64,000 bases of DNA from Nitricoxidireducens sp046726235 (GTDB lineage Bacteria > Pseudomonadota > Gammaproteobacteria > Burkholderiales > Rhodocyclaceae). Position 1 is the first letter of the stretch. Every line of letters begins with the position of its first letter. A program made the translations under genes and the position numbers. Below are positions 35,554-43,564 of this stretch, piece by piece. The stretch is from NCBI GenBank assembly GCA_046726235.1, contig JBKPAD010000006.1, forward strand, positions 241,321 to 305,320, given 5' to 3'. Below the pieces are notes generated by a model. The model ran no database searches. It was not told where the DNA came from and saw nothing but the letters and a program-made list of their open reading frames with translations.

Positions 35554-36498
35554 TTACAGGCCCGGGTCCTCGCCGGTGCCGCGCAGCGCGGCCTCGATGA
35601 CGCCGCGCGTCAGATGCGGCGCGAACAATTCGATGAAGACGTAGGCGTAGCCGCGCAGCCAGGCGTCGCGGCGGATGCCGATGCGCGTGGTGCTGGACTC
35701 GAACAGGTGCGACGCGTCGAGCGCGCGTAGCCCGGTGTCGCGCACGGGGTCGTAGGCCATCGCCGCCATCAGGCCGATGCCGAGTCCGAGCGCGACGTAG
35801 GTCTTGATGATGTCGGCGTCGATCGCCGTCAGCACCACGTTGGGCGCCAAGCCGCGGCTGGCGAAGGCCTGGTTGATCTTGCTGCGGCCGGCGAAGGCGA
35901 AGTCGTAGGTGACGAGCGGGTAGCGCGCGATGGCTTCGAGCGAGAGGATATTCTCGTCGAGGATCGGATGGCCCGGCGGTGCGATCACGCAACGGTTCCA
36001 TTGGTAGCAGGGCAGCATCAGCAGTTCGTCGGGGTGCTGGTCGATGGCCTCGGTGGCGATGGCGATGTCGGCGTCGCCGGCGATCACCCAGTCGCAGATC
36101 TGCGTCGGGCTGCCTTGGTGTAGTTCCAGGCGAACCTTCGGGTACTGCGCCATGAAGGCCTGCACGGCCGGCGGCAGCGCGTAGCGCGCCTGGGTGTGGG
36201 TGGTGGCGATCGACAGGCTGCCGACTGCCTCGCGGCTGAATTCGGCGCCGACCTGCCGGAGGTTGCCGAGGTCGCGCAGCGTGCGTTCGGCGATGGCAAG
36301 GATGTGGCGCCCCGGCTCCGTGATGCCCGTGAGGCGCTTGCCGTTGCGCACGAAGATGTCGACGCCGAGCTCTTCCTCCAGCAGCCGGATCTGCTTGCTG
36401 ACGCCGGGCTGCGAGGTATGCAGCGCCAAGGCAGCCTCGGAGACGTTGAGGCCCCGGCGCGCCACCTCCTGGATGTATTTCAACTGCCGGATGTTCAT
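35554..36498 (-). CDS. cysB: LysR-type regulator CysB-like
   Basis: A 314-residue transcription regulator. The N-terminal winged helix MNIRQLKYIQEVARRGLNVS then AALALHTSQPGVSKQIRLLEEELG is nearly the CysB/Cbl sequence, and the C-terminal part is the substrate-binding-like effector domain (VTYDFAFAGRSKINQAF). CysB activates sulfate assimilation when O-acetyl- or N-acetylserine signals cysteine shortage. It is divergent from the sulfur operon beginning at 36595, whose promoter region it very likely controls. Confidence 0.93.
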   Translation of the reverse strand: MNIRQLKYIQEVARRGLNVSEAALALHTSQPGVSKQIRLLEEELGVDIFVRNGKRLTGITEPGRHILAIAERTLRDLGNLRQVGAEFSREAVGSLSIATTHTQARYALPPAVQAFMAQYPKVRLELHQGSPTQICDWVIAGDADIAIATEAIDQHPDELLMLPCYQWNRCVIAPPGHPILDENILSLEAIARYPLVTYDFAFAGRSKINQAFASRGLAPNVVLTAIDADIIKTYVALGLGIGLMAAMAYDPVRDTGLRALDASHLFESSTTRIGIRRDAWLRGYAYVFIELFAPHLTRGVIEAALRGTGEDPGL

Positions 36499-36594
36499 GC
36501 TTATAGCTGCTGGTTATGTTGATGTGACTATAAAGTATTTTTCAAGCCTATAAGGCCTCGCTACGATCACCCCACAACAAAGGAAAGGGGCATC
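36499..36594. promoter_or_regulatory. Divergent cysB / sulfur operon control region
   Basis: A 96-bp gap distinctly A+T-rich compared with its surroundings (TATAGCTGCTGGTTATG, CTATAAAGTATTTTT, CCTATAAGG). ATAA/TTAT half-sites resemble CysB boxes. A weak sigma70 promoter can be drawn for the plus strand (TTTTCA-N17-TACGAT), as expected for an activator-dependent operon. AGGAAAGGGG precedes the GTG start at 36595. Confidence 0.55.
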
Positions 36595-37374
36595 GTGGAA
36601 TTCGCTCAAGTCATTTCGGGCTTCGTCGTCGGCACGATCGTCGGTATCACCGGCGTCGGCGGCGGCTCGCTGATGACTCCCCTGCTGGTGCTGCTGTTCG
36701 GCGTCGCGCCGGCCACGGCGGTCGGCACCGACCTGCTCTACGCGGCGATCACCAAGTCCGGCGGCACTCTCGTCCATGCGCGCCGCGGCAACGTCGACTG
36801 GCGCATCGTCGGCCTGCTGGCAGCGGGCAGCCTGCCGGCCGCGGCGCTGACGCTGCTGGCGGTATCGAGCTTCGCGCCGGGCGGCCTCGGCGCGGCCTCG
36901 AAACTGATCACCGGCGCGCTCGGCTTCGCCCTGCTGCTGACGGCGGCCGCGCTCCTGTTCCGCCATCGCCTTCTGGCCTGGGCCAAGTCGCATCGCGGCA
37001 ACGAGCTGTCCGCAGCCCGCCGCGCGCAACTCACGGTGCTGACGGGCGCGACCCTCGGCGCACTGGTGGCGCTGTCCTCCGTCGGCGCCGGCGCCCTCGG
37101 CGTCACCGCGCTGTTCCTGCTCTACCCGCGCCTGCCGGCCATCGGCATCGTCGGCGCCGATCTGGCGCACGCGGTGCCGCTGACGCTGCTCGCCGGCCTC
37201 GGCCACTGGTGGTTCGGCAGCATCGACTGGACGCTGCTGGCGACGCTGCTCGCCGGCTCCCTGCCGGGCATCTTCGTCGGCAGCCATCTTGCGCCGCGCA
37301 TCCCCGAACGCATTCTTCGTCCCACCCTCGCCGGCATGCTCGTGCTCGTCGGCGGGAAGCTGATCGCAGCCTAG
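36595..37374 (+). CDS. Sulfite exporter TauE/SafE family permease
   Basis: A 259-residue inner-membrane protein with about eight helices and the TauE/SafE internal repeat: GTIVGITGVGGGSLMTPLLVLLFG then AVGTDLLYAAITKSGGTLVH in the first half, GATLGALVALSSVGAGALGV then GADLAHAVPLTLLAGLGHWW in the second. It starts at GTG after AGGAAAGGGG. First gene of the sulfur operon and 9 bp before cysI, which suggests it handles sulfite or a sulfur oxyanion (export of excess sulfite, or uptake); direction is inference. Confidence 0.87.
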   Translation: MEFAQVISGFVVGTIVGITGVGGGSLMTPLLVLLFGVAPATAVGTDLLYAAITKSGGTLVHARRGNVDWRIVGLLAAGSLPAAALTLLAVSSFAPGGLGAASKLITGALGFALLLTAAALLFRHRLLAWAKSHRGNELSAARRAQLTVLTGATLGALVALSSVGAGALGVTALFLLYPRLPAIGIVGADLAHAVPLTLLAGLGHWWFGSIDWTLLATLLAGSLPGIFVGSHLAPRIPERILRPTLAGMLVLVGGKLIAA

Positions 37375-37383
37375 GAGAACGAC

Positions 37384-39078
37384 ATGTATCGTTACCACGA
37401 CATCGACCGCCGCATCGTCCGCGAACGCGTGGCCCAGTTCCGCGACCAGACCCGCCGCTACCTGGCCGGCGAACTGACGGACGACGAATTCCGCCCGCTG
37501 CGCCTGCAGAACGGCATCTACATCCAGCGCCACGGCCCGATGTTCCGCATCGCGATTCCCTACGGCCACCTCTCGAGCAGGCAGTTGCGCATGCTGGCGC
37601 GCATCACGCGCACCTACGACCGCGGCTTCGGCCACTTCAGCACGCGCCACAACCTGCAGCTCAACTGGGTGCGCCTCGATCAGGTGCCGGACATCCTCGC
37701 CGAACTGGCGCAGGTCGACATGCACGCCATCCAGACCTCGGGCAATTGCGTGCGCAACACCACCATCGACCCGCTGGCCGGCGTGTCGGCGCAGGAAGTC
37801 GCCGATCCGCGCCCGTGGGCCGAGATCCTGCGCCAGTGGTCGACGCTGAATCCCGAGTTCGCCTACCTGCCGCGCAAGTTCAAGATCGCCTTCTCCGGCG
37901 GCCCCGACGACGGCGCCAACGTGCGCATGCACGACCTCGGCTTCCAGCTCGTGCGCAATGCGGGCGGCGAACTCGGCTTCCGCGTGCTGGTCGGCGGCGG
38001 TCTCGGACGCACGCCGATCCTCGGCGAAGTGCTGCATGAATTCCTGCCCTGGCAGGACCTGCTGACCTATACGGAAGCGACGCTGCGCGTCTACAACCTG
38101 CACGGCCGCCGCGACAACGCCTACAAGGCGCGCATCAAGATTCTCGTCAAGGCGCTGGGCATCGGCGAGTTCGCGCGCCAGGTCGAGGCGGAGTGGGCCT
38201 TCCTCGCGAACGGCCCCTCGACGCTGACCGAAGCCGAAGCCAGCCGCGTCGCCGCGCACTTCGAGGCGCCCGACTACAAGACGCTGCCGAAGCTCGATGC
38301 CGGCTTCGAATCGGCCAAGCGCCACGACCGCGCCTTCGCCGCCTGGGTCGCGCACAACACGCACGAGCACCGTGTGCCCGGCTACGCCGCCGCGACGATT
38401 TCGCTCAAGGCGCCGGGGCAAGCGCCGGGCGACGCCACAGCCGAACAGATGGACATCGTCGCCGACCTCGCCGAGCGCTTCGGCTTCGCCGAGATCCGCG
38501 CCACGCAGGCACAGAACCTCATCCTGCCGGACGTGCGCGTGCGCGACCTGTTCAACCTCTGGCAACTGCTGCGCGACGCCGACCTGGCGACGCCGACAGC
38601 CGGGCTCGTGAGCGACATCACGGCCTGCCCGGGCGGCGACTATTGCGCCCTTGCGCTGGCGCGCTCGATCCCGCTGGCGCAGGCGATCCAGGCCAGCTTC
38701 GCCGATCTCGCGCTGCAGGAGGACATTGGCGAACTCAAGCTCAACATCTCGGGCTGCATGAACGCCTGCGGCCACCACCACGTCGGCAACATCGGCCTGC
38801 TCGGCGTCGAGAAGAACGGCGAGGAGTTCTACCAGATCACCCTCGGCGGCGCCTGGGGCCTGGAGGCCGCGCTCGGCGAAGTGATCGGCCCGGCCGTGGC
38901 GCGCGACGAGGTGCCGGCGACCATCGAGCGCCTGGTCGACAACTACCGCATGTGTCGCCGCCCGAACGAACGCTTCGTCGACACGCTGAAGCGCGTCGGC
39001 CCGAACAGCTTCCGCGCCGCCGCCTACGGCAGCGCAACCGAATCCCGCGAATACGAAAGAGAGACCGCACATGGCTAA
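37384..39078 (+). CDS. cysI: Assimilatory sulfite reductase hemoprotein CysI
   Basis: A 564-residue siroheme/4Fe-4S reductase of the nitrite/sulfite reductase family, reducing sulfite to sulfide. Conserved parts are FGHFSTRHNLQLNWV and SGNCVRNTTIDP. The cluster/siroheme cysteines are in ITACPGGDYCALA (C-x5-C) and NISGCMNACGHHH (C-x3-C). No flavoprotein CysJ is nearby, so electrons probably come from ferredoxin or an unlinked reductase. Nitrite reductase is the alternative, but the location among cys genes argues for sulfite. The stop overlaps the next start by 8 nt. Confidence 0.9.
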   Translation: MYRYHDIDRRIVRERVAQFRDQTRRYLAGELTDDEFRPLRLQNGIYIQRHGPMFRIAIPYGHLSSRQLRMLARITRTYDRGFGHFSTRHNLQLNWVRLDQVPDILAELAQVDMHAIQTSGNCVRNTTIDPLAGVSAQEVADPRPWAEILRQWSTLNPEFAYLPRKFKIAFSGGPDDGANVRMHDLGFQLVRNAGGELGFRVLVGGGLGRTPILGEVLHEFLPWQDLLTYTEATLRVYNLHGRRDNAYKARIKILVKALGIGEFARQVEAEWAFLANGPSTLTEAEASRVAAHFEAPDYKTLPKLDAGFESAKRHDRAFAAWVAHNTHEHRVPGYAAATISLKAPGQAPGDATAEQMDIVADLAERFGFAEIRATQAQNLILPDVRVRDLFNLWQLLRDADLATPTAGLVSDITACPGGDYCALALARSIPLAQAIQASFADLALQEDIGELKLNISGCMNACGHHHVGNIGLLGVEKNGEEFYQITLGGAWGLEAALGEVIGPAVARDEVPATIERLVDNYRMCRRPNERFVDTLKRVGPNSFRAAAYGSATESREYERETAHG

Positions 39079-39586
39079 GCTCATCAAGCAACGACAACTC
39101 GTCGAGGACAACTGGAAGGTCCTCACCCTCGCCGCCAACGAAACCGCCGCGAACGCCAGGCTGCCGGCCGGCCCGGTGCTGGTGCCGCTGGCCGTCTGGC
39201 AGGCGCGCCGCATCGACCTGATCCAGCGCGAATGGGAGCATGGCGATGCGTTCGGCGTCTGGCTGGCGCCCGACGACGATCCGGCCGCGCTCGCCGCCGA
39301 CCTCGGAGACCTCGGCGTCATCGGCGTGCTGTTCCCGAAGTTCACCGACGGCCGCGGTTACTCGATCGCGACGCTGCTGCGCACGCGCTACGGCTACACG
39401 GGAGAGTTGCGCGCGCTCGGCGACGTCGGACGCGACCAGTTGCACTACCTCTACCGCGCCGGCTTCGACGCCTTCGCGGCGAAGGATCCGGAACTCGCGC
39501 TCGCCGGTCTCGACGATTTCTCCGAGGCCTACCAGGCCGCCGCCAACCAGCCGCTGCCTCTGTTCCGCCGCGGTGCTGCGATCTGA
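39071..39586 (+). CDS. DUF934 protein of the sulfite reductase operon
   Basis: A 171-residue soluble protein with the family's conserved core GVLFPKFTDGRGYSIATLLRTRYGYTGELRA and GRDQLHYLYRAGFDAF. DUF934 genes are almost always between cysI and cysH in beta- and gammaproteobacteria that lack cysJ, so it may be an accessory or electron-transfer adaptor for the reductase; this is inference. The start overlaps cysI by 8 nt. Confidence 0.88.
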   Translation: MAKLIKQRQLVEDNWKVLTLAANETAANARLPAGPVLVPLAVWQARRIDLIQREWEHGDAFGVWLAPDDDPAALAADLGDLGVIGVLFPKFTDGRGYSIATLLRTRYGYTGELRALGDVGRDQLHYLYRAGFDAFAAKDPELALAGLDDFSEAYQAAANQPLPLFRRGAAI

Positions 39587-39595
39587 GGCGCGGCC

Positions 39596-40426
39596 ATGAC
39601 CGAACTGCTGCAGGATCCGGCGCTGATCAACAGCGTCGCCGCCAAGACCGTCGAGCTGCGCCGGCTGCTTGGACGCATCGCCGGCGAGTTCGCGCCGGCG
39701 GCATTCGCCAACAGCCTGGGCGCCGAGGACATGGTGCTGACCGATCTCATCGTCAATGAAAACCTCGACATCGAGATCTTCTCGCTCGACACCGGCCGCC
39801 TCGCGCCGGAAAGCTACGACCTGATGGGCCGGATCAAGCGCCACTACGGCCTCGCGCTGAAGCTCTACTACCCGCGCCACGAACTGGTCGAGGACTACAC
39901 GCGCGAGCACGGCATCAACGGCTTCTACGAGTCGGTCGAACTGCGCAAGGCGTGCTGCCATGCGCGCAAGGTCGAGCCGCTGCAGCGTGCGCTCGCCGGC
40001 AAGAAGGCCTGGATCACCGGCCTGCGCGCGGAGCAGGCGGCCACGCGCGCCGGGCTTCCGGTGCAGGAGTTCGACGCCGGCAACGGCCTCGAGAAATTCA
40101 ATCCGCTCGCCGACTGGACCGAGCGCGAGGTCTGGGCCTACATCCACGCCAACGCGGTGCCCTACAACAAGCTCCACGACCAGGGCTATCCGAGCATCGG
40201 CTGCGCGCCCTGCACGCGCGCCGTCGCGGCCGGAGAGCACGTGCGCGCCGGCAGATGGTGGTGGGAAAACCCCGCCACGAAGGAATGCGGGCTTCATTTG
40301 AAGCCCGCATTCGGCGGGGTTTCGTCGCAGGCTAACGTGAGCGAAGCGAACGTTAAGGCGCAAAGCGCCGGCCGTAGACACGATCCGACTTCCAAAGAGT
40401 GCGGCCTCCACGTCACGCGCGCCTGA
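39596..40426 (+). CDS. cysH: Adenylyl-sulfate (APS/PAPS) reductase CysH with duplicated C-terminal tail
   Basis: A 276-residue thiol-dependent reductase producing sulfite. The PP-loop-type start (ANSLGAEDMVLTDLI), the paired cysteines C120-C121 (RKACCHARK) and C203/C206 (GCAPCTR) define the 4Fe-4S APS reductase type. The family ends in KECGLH with the catalytic cysteine. Here KECGLH occurs twice, at residues 229-234 and 267-272, separated by 32 residues (LKPAFGG...RHDPTS) that are not part of the family. Without the 114-nt insertion the protein would be 238 residues, the normal size. The two tails are encoded by different synonymous codons. Which cysteine (C231 or C269) is active is unknown. 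Confidence 0.9.
   Translation: MTELLQDPALINSVAAKTVELRRLLGRIAGEFAPAAFANSLGAEDMVLTDLIVNENLDIEIFSLDTGRLAPESYDLMGRIKRHYGLALKLYYPRHELVEDYTREHGINGFYESVELRKACCHARKVEPLQRALAGKKAWITGLRAEQAATRAGLPVQEFDAGNGLEKFNPLADWTEREVWAYIHANAVPYNKLHDQGYPSIGCAPCTRAVAAGEHVRAGRWWWENPATKECGLHLKPAFGGVSSQANVSEANVKAQSAGRRHDPTSKECGLHVTRA
40267..40322. repeat. Long hairpin inside cysH (inverted copy of ENPATKECGLH codons)
   Basis: AAACCCCGCC (40267-40276) pairs with GGCGGGGTTT (40313-40322). GAATGCGGGCTTCA (40283-40296) pairs perfectly with TGAAGCCCGCATTC (40299-40312). Only six bases (ACGAAG, 40277-40282) are unpaired on the left, and the loop is TT. The right arm is thus an inverted copy of normal cysH coding sequence minus six bases. 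Confidence 0.88.
40333..40369. repeat. Small tandem palindromes in the cysH insertion
   Basis: TAACGT-N11-ACGTTA (40333-40338, 40350-40355) followed by GGCGC-AAA-GCGCC (40357-40369). The phrase around them (GAGCGAAGCGAACG, GCGCAAAGCGCC) looks like a dispersed REP-type palindrome rather than cysH coding sequence. All of it is in frame and translated. Confidence 0.65.
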
Positions 40427-40436
40427 GGAAACCAAG

Positions 40437-41357
40437 ATGACGACAAGCCTGCTCGGGCGGCCGACGCTCGCCCATCTCGACTGGCTCGAAGCCGAGGCCA
40501 TCCACATCCTGCGCGAAGTCGCCGGCCAGTGCGCGAACCCCGCGTTGCTGTTCTCCGGCGGCAAGGATTCGATCTGCCTGCTGCGCCTGGCGGAGAAGGC
40601 CTTCCGCCCCGGCCGCTTCCCGTTTCCGCTGCTGCATGTCGACACCGGCCACAACTACCCGGAGGTGATCGCATTCCGCGACCGCCGCGCCGCCGAACTC
40701 GGCGAGCGGCTGATCGTGCGCAACGTGACGGATTCGATGGCGCGCGGCACCGTCGTGCTCAAGTCGCCCGACGAGTCGCGCAACCGCCATCAGTCGGTGA
40801 CGCTGCTCGAGGCGATCGAGGAGCACGGCTTCGACGCCTGCATCGGCGGCGCGCGCCGCGACGAGGAGAAGGCGCGCGCCAAGGAGCGCATCTTCTCGTT
40901 CCGCGACGACTTCGGCCAGTGGGACCCGAAGAACCAGCGTCCCGAACTCTGGGACCTCTACAACGCCCGCGTGCACAAGGGCGAGAACATCCGCGTGTTC
41001 CCGATCTCGAACTGGACCGAGCTCGACGTCTGGCAATACATCGAGCGCGAGAAGCTCGAACTGCCGTCGATCTACTTCGCGCATCGGCGCGAAGTGGTGA
41101 GGAAGAACGGGCTGCTGCAGCCGGTGACGCCGCTGACGCCGGCACGCGAAGGCGACATCGTCGAGACGATCGGCGTGCGCTTCCGTACCGTCGGCGACAT
41201 CACCTGCACGGCGCCGGTCGAATCGGACGCGCGCACCATCGCCGACATCATCGCCGAAACGGCGACCACGACCATCACCGAGCGCGGCGCCACGCGGCTG
41301 GACGACCAGACCTCCGACGCCTCGATGGAGCAACGCAAGAAGGAGGGATACTTTTGA
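40437..41357 (+). CDS. cysD: Sulfate adenylyltransferase subunit 2 CysD
   Basis: A 306-residue catalytic subunit of ATP sulfurylase, making APS from sulfate and ATP with GTPase subunit CysN. The PP-loop LLFSGGKDSICLLRLAEKAF, LLHVDTGHNYPEV, RRDEEKARAKERIFSFRD and the C-terminal WDPKNQRPELWDLYN region are typical. GAGGAAACCAAG precedes the ATG. The stop overlaps the cysN start by one base (TGATG). Confidence 0.96.
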   Translation: MTTSLLGRPTLAHLDWLEAEAIHILREVAGQCANPALLFSGGKDSICLLRLAEKAFRPGRFPFPLLHVDTGHNYPEVIAFRDRRAAELGERLIVRNVTDSMARGTVVLKSPDESRNRHQSVTLLEAIEEHGFDACIGGARRDEEKARAKERIFSFRDDFGQWDPKNQRPELWDLYNARVHKGENIRVFPISNWTELDVWQYIEREKLELPSIYFAHRREVVRKNGLLQPVTPLTPAREGDIVETIGVRFRTVGDITCTAPVESDARTIADIIAETATTTITERGATRLDDQTSDASMEQRKKEGYF

Positions 41358-42637
41358 TGAGCGCGCCTGAACGACTTCCCGAGGCGGACAACGGCCTGCT
41401 GCGCTTCCTCACCTGCGGCAGCGTCGACGACGGCAAGAGCACGCTGATCGGCCGCCTGCTCTACGACACCAAGGCGATCCTCGCCGACACGCTGCATGCG
41501 ATCGCGCGCACTTCGCAGAAGCGCGGGCTCGAGGCCGTCGACCTGTCGCTGCTGACGGACGGCCTGCAGGCCGAGCGCGAGCAGGGCATCACCATCGACG
41601 TCGCCTACCGCTACTTCAGCACCGGCCGGCGCAAGTACATCATCGCCGACGCGCCGGGCCACGAGCAGTACACGCGCAACATGGTCACCGCGGCATCGAC
41701 GGCCAATCTCGCCATCATCCTGATCGACGCGCGCAAGGGCGTGCTGACGCAGACACGCCGCCACTCGACGATTGCCCACCTCGTCGGCATTCCGCATCTG
41801 CTGGTGGCGATCAACAAGATGGATCTCGTGGGCTACGACGAGAAGACCTTCGAGTTCATCCGCGACGAGTACCTCGCCTTCGCCGCCAAGGTCGGCATCG
41901 AGGACGTCAGCTTCATCCCGATGTCGGCGCTGACCGGCGACATGGTCGTCGAGCGCGGCGACAAGCTCGACTGGTACGACGGCCCGACGCTGCTGGAAGT
42001 CCTCGAACAGGCGCCCGGCGCGCACTCGGAGCGCGACGAGCGCTTCCGCTTCCCGGTGCAGTACGTCTGCCGGCCGCAGAAGTCGGACGACCCGCTGCTT
42101 CACGACTACCGCGGCTTCATGGGCCGCGTCGAGTCGGGCGAGATCCGCGTCGGCGACGAAGTCGCGATATTGCCCTCGGGCCGCACGACGCGGATCAAGG
42201 ACGTCCAGGTCGGCGGCGTTTCCCAGCCGGCGGCGATCGCGGAGCAATCCGTGACGCTGCTGCTCGAGGACGAGATCGACATCTCTCGCGGCGACATGAT
42301 CGTGAGGAAGGACGCGGCCCCGGAGGCGCTGACGACGGTGCACGCGAATCTCTGCTGGCTGTCGGAAACGCCGCTCGACCCGAACCGGCGCTACCTGCTG
42401 CGCCACACGACGCGCGAAACCAAGGCGAAGCTTGCGGGCATCGAAAGCCGGCTCGACATCGAGAGTCTCGAGCGCGAGGCGGCGACGGGGCTGGCGATGA
42501 ACGACATCGCCCGCGTCAGCCTCCGCCTGGCGCAGCCGATCTTCGCCGACGCCTATGCCGAGAACCGCGCCACCGGCGCCTTCATCGTCATCGACGAATC
42601 GAGCAACAACACCGTGGGCGCGGGCATGATCGTCTGA
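41357..42637 (+). CDS. cysN: Sulfate adenylyltransferase subunit 1 CysN (GTPase)
   Basis: A 426-residue EF-Tu-like GTPase that drives APS formation by CysD. G motifs: GSVDDGKSTLIGRLLYDTK, the DAPGHEQYTRNMVTAAS switch region and NKMDLVGYDEKTF. Beta-barrel domains follow. It lacks the C-terminal APS-kinase domain found in CysNC fusions, in line with an APS-reductase route. The start overlaps cysD by one base. Confidence 0.95.
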   Translation: MSAPERLPEADNGLLRFLTCGSVDDGKSTLIGRLLYDTKAILADTLHAIARTSQKRGLEAVDLSLLTDGLQAEREQGITIDVAYRYFSTGRRKYIIADAPGHEQYTRNMVTAASTANLAIILIDARKGVLTQTRRHSTIAHLVGIPHLLVAINKMDLVGYDEKTFEFIRDEYLAFAAKVGIEDVSFIPMSALTGDMVVERGDKLDWYDGPTLLEVLEQAPGAHSERDERFRFPVQYVCRPQKSDDPLLHDYRGFMGRVESGEIRVGDEVAILPSGRTTRIKDVQVGGVSQPAAIAEQSVTLLLEDEIDISRGDMIVRKDAAPEALTTVHANLCWLSETPLDPNRRYLLRHTTRETKAKLAGIESRLDIESLEREAATGLAMNDIARVSLRLAQPIFADAYAENRATGAFIVIDESSNNTVGAGMIV

Positions 42638-42654
42638 GGCAGCGAGGGCCTAAA

Positions 42655-43185
42655 ATGAGGCCTTCGCTTGCCGCTCGATTTCTCATGCCGACGTTTCTCC
42701 GCTCCGCCCGCGCGCCCTTCGCCCTCGCCGCCGTAATCAGCTTCGGGCTGGTCTTCGGCGGCGTCGCGATGGCGCAATTGCTGAACCTCGCCGCCTGCCC
42801 GCTGTGCATCATCCAGCGCATGCTCTACCTGCTGCTGGGTACGCTCGCGGCCATCGGCATCGCGCTCGCCACGCGGCCGCTCGGCCGGCGTGTTGCGGCA
42901 TTGCTGATGGCGGCAACGGCCGGCACGGGCATCTTCGTCGCCAGCTACCAGGTCTGGCTGCAACGCTTCGCGCGCGACACGAAGTGCGCCGTCGACACGC
43001 CGTGGTGGGAGCGCCTCGTCGACTGGGCCGGCGAGCAGATTCCCCTGTTCTTCCAGCCCAACGGCCTGTGCTCCGACGCGGCATGGAAGTTCCTCGGCCT
43101 GTCGATCGCCGAGTGGTCATTGATGGCCTTCGCGGCACTGCTGGCATTGGCGCTCATCGCCACACGAAGAGGCGTTCACGACTGA
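42655..43185 (+). CDS. dsbB: Disulfide bond formation protein DsbB
   Basis: A 176-residue inner-membrane quinone reductase that reoxidises DsbA. Four membrane helices are predicted. The first periplasmic loop carries the CxxC pair (LAACPLCIIQRML), and the second carries the other redox cysteines (DTKCAVDTP and NGLCSDAAWKFLG). GAGGG lies six bases before the ATG at 42655; a second ATG at 42685 is possible. It follows cysN by 17 bp, so it may be read with the sulfur operon. Confidence 0.93.
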   Translation: MRPSLAARFLMPTFLRSARAPFALAAVISFGLVFGGVAMAQLLNLAACPLCIIQRMLYLLLGTLAAIGIALATRPLGRRVAALLMAATAGTGIFVASYQVWLQRFARDTKCAVDTPWWERLVDWAGEQIPLFFQPNGLCSDAAWKFLGLSIAEWSLMAFAALLALALIATRRGVHD

Positions 43186-43273
43186 GTCTGTCATCCTTTC
43201 CAGAGGCGACTGCGTTAAGCTCAGTTGCCGTCATTCTTGATGGCTCGTCCAAGACCACCGCCAGGAGACCTGC

Positions 43274-43483
43274 ATGTCCAAGACCCTCGCTACCCTGATC
43301 GCCGGCCTGTTCGCCGCTTCCGTCGCCGTCGCCGCTGATGCGCCGGCCAAGCCCGCCGCTGCCGCGCCAGCCGCCACCGAAGCTGCGCCGGCCGCCACCG
43401 CCGACAAGAAGCCCGCACCGAAGAAGAAGCACGTCAAGAAGCACCGGGCCAAGAAGGCCGCCAAGAGCGAACCCAAGATGTGA
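43274..43483 (+). CDS. Small exported Ala/Lys-rich basic protein
   Basis: A 69-residue protein. A clear signal peptide (TLATLIAGLFAASVAVAA) is followed by a low-complexity mature part of about 48 residues: alanine/proline/threonine first (APAKPAAAAPAATEAAPAA), then lysine clusters (KKPAPKKKHVKKHRAKKAAK). No enzyme motif. It resembles acid-shock/histone-like tail proteins by composition only. It has its own intrinsic terminator 20 bp downstream, so it is probably a monocistronic gene. Confidence 0.75.
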   Translation: MSKTLATLIAGLFAASVAVAADAPAKPAAAAPAATEAAPAATADKKPAPKKKHVKKHRAKKAAKSEPKM

Positions 43484-43503
43484 TTCAGCAAAGCATCAGG
43501 AAG

Positions 43504-43539
43504 TAGCGGGGGAATTGCCCCCCCCCCCGCTATTTTTTT
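43504..43539 (+). terminator. Intrinsic terminator with an 11-C run
   Basis: TAGCGGGGG (43504-43512) pairs with CCCCCGCTA (43524-43532), followed by seven Ts. The loop includes AATTG and six of an uninterrupted run of eleven Cs (43518-43528), an unusual homopolymer prone to slippage and sequencing error. Confidence 0.88.
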
Positions 43540-43564
43540 GCCCGTCGCTTGCGCTTGCGACGCG

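Noticed and set aside
40280..40426. Frameshift or pseudogene at the end of cysH
   Set aside because: The reading frame is intact through both KECGLH copies to a stop just before the cysD Shine-Dalgarno sequence, so the gene is extended rather than broken.
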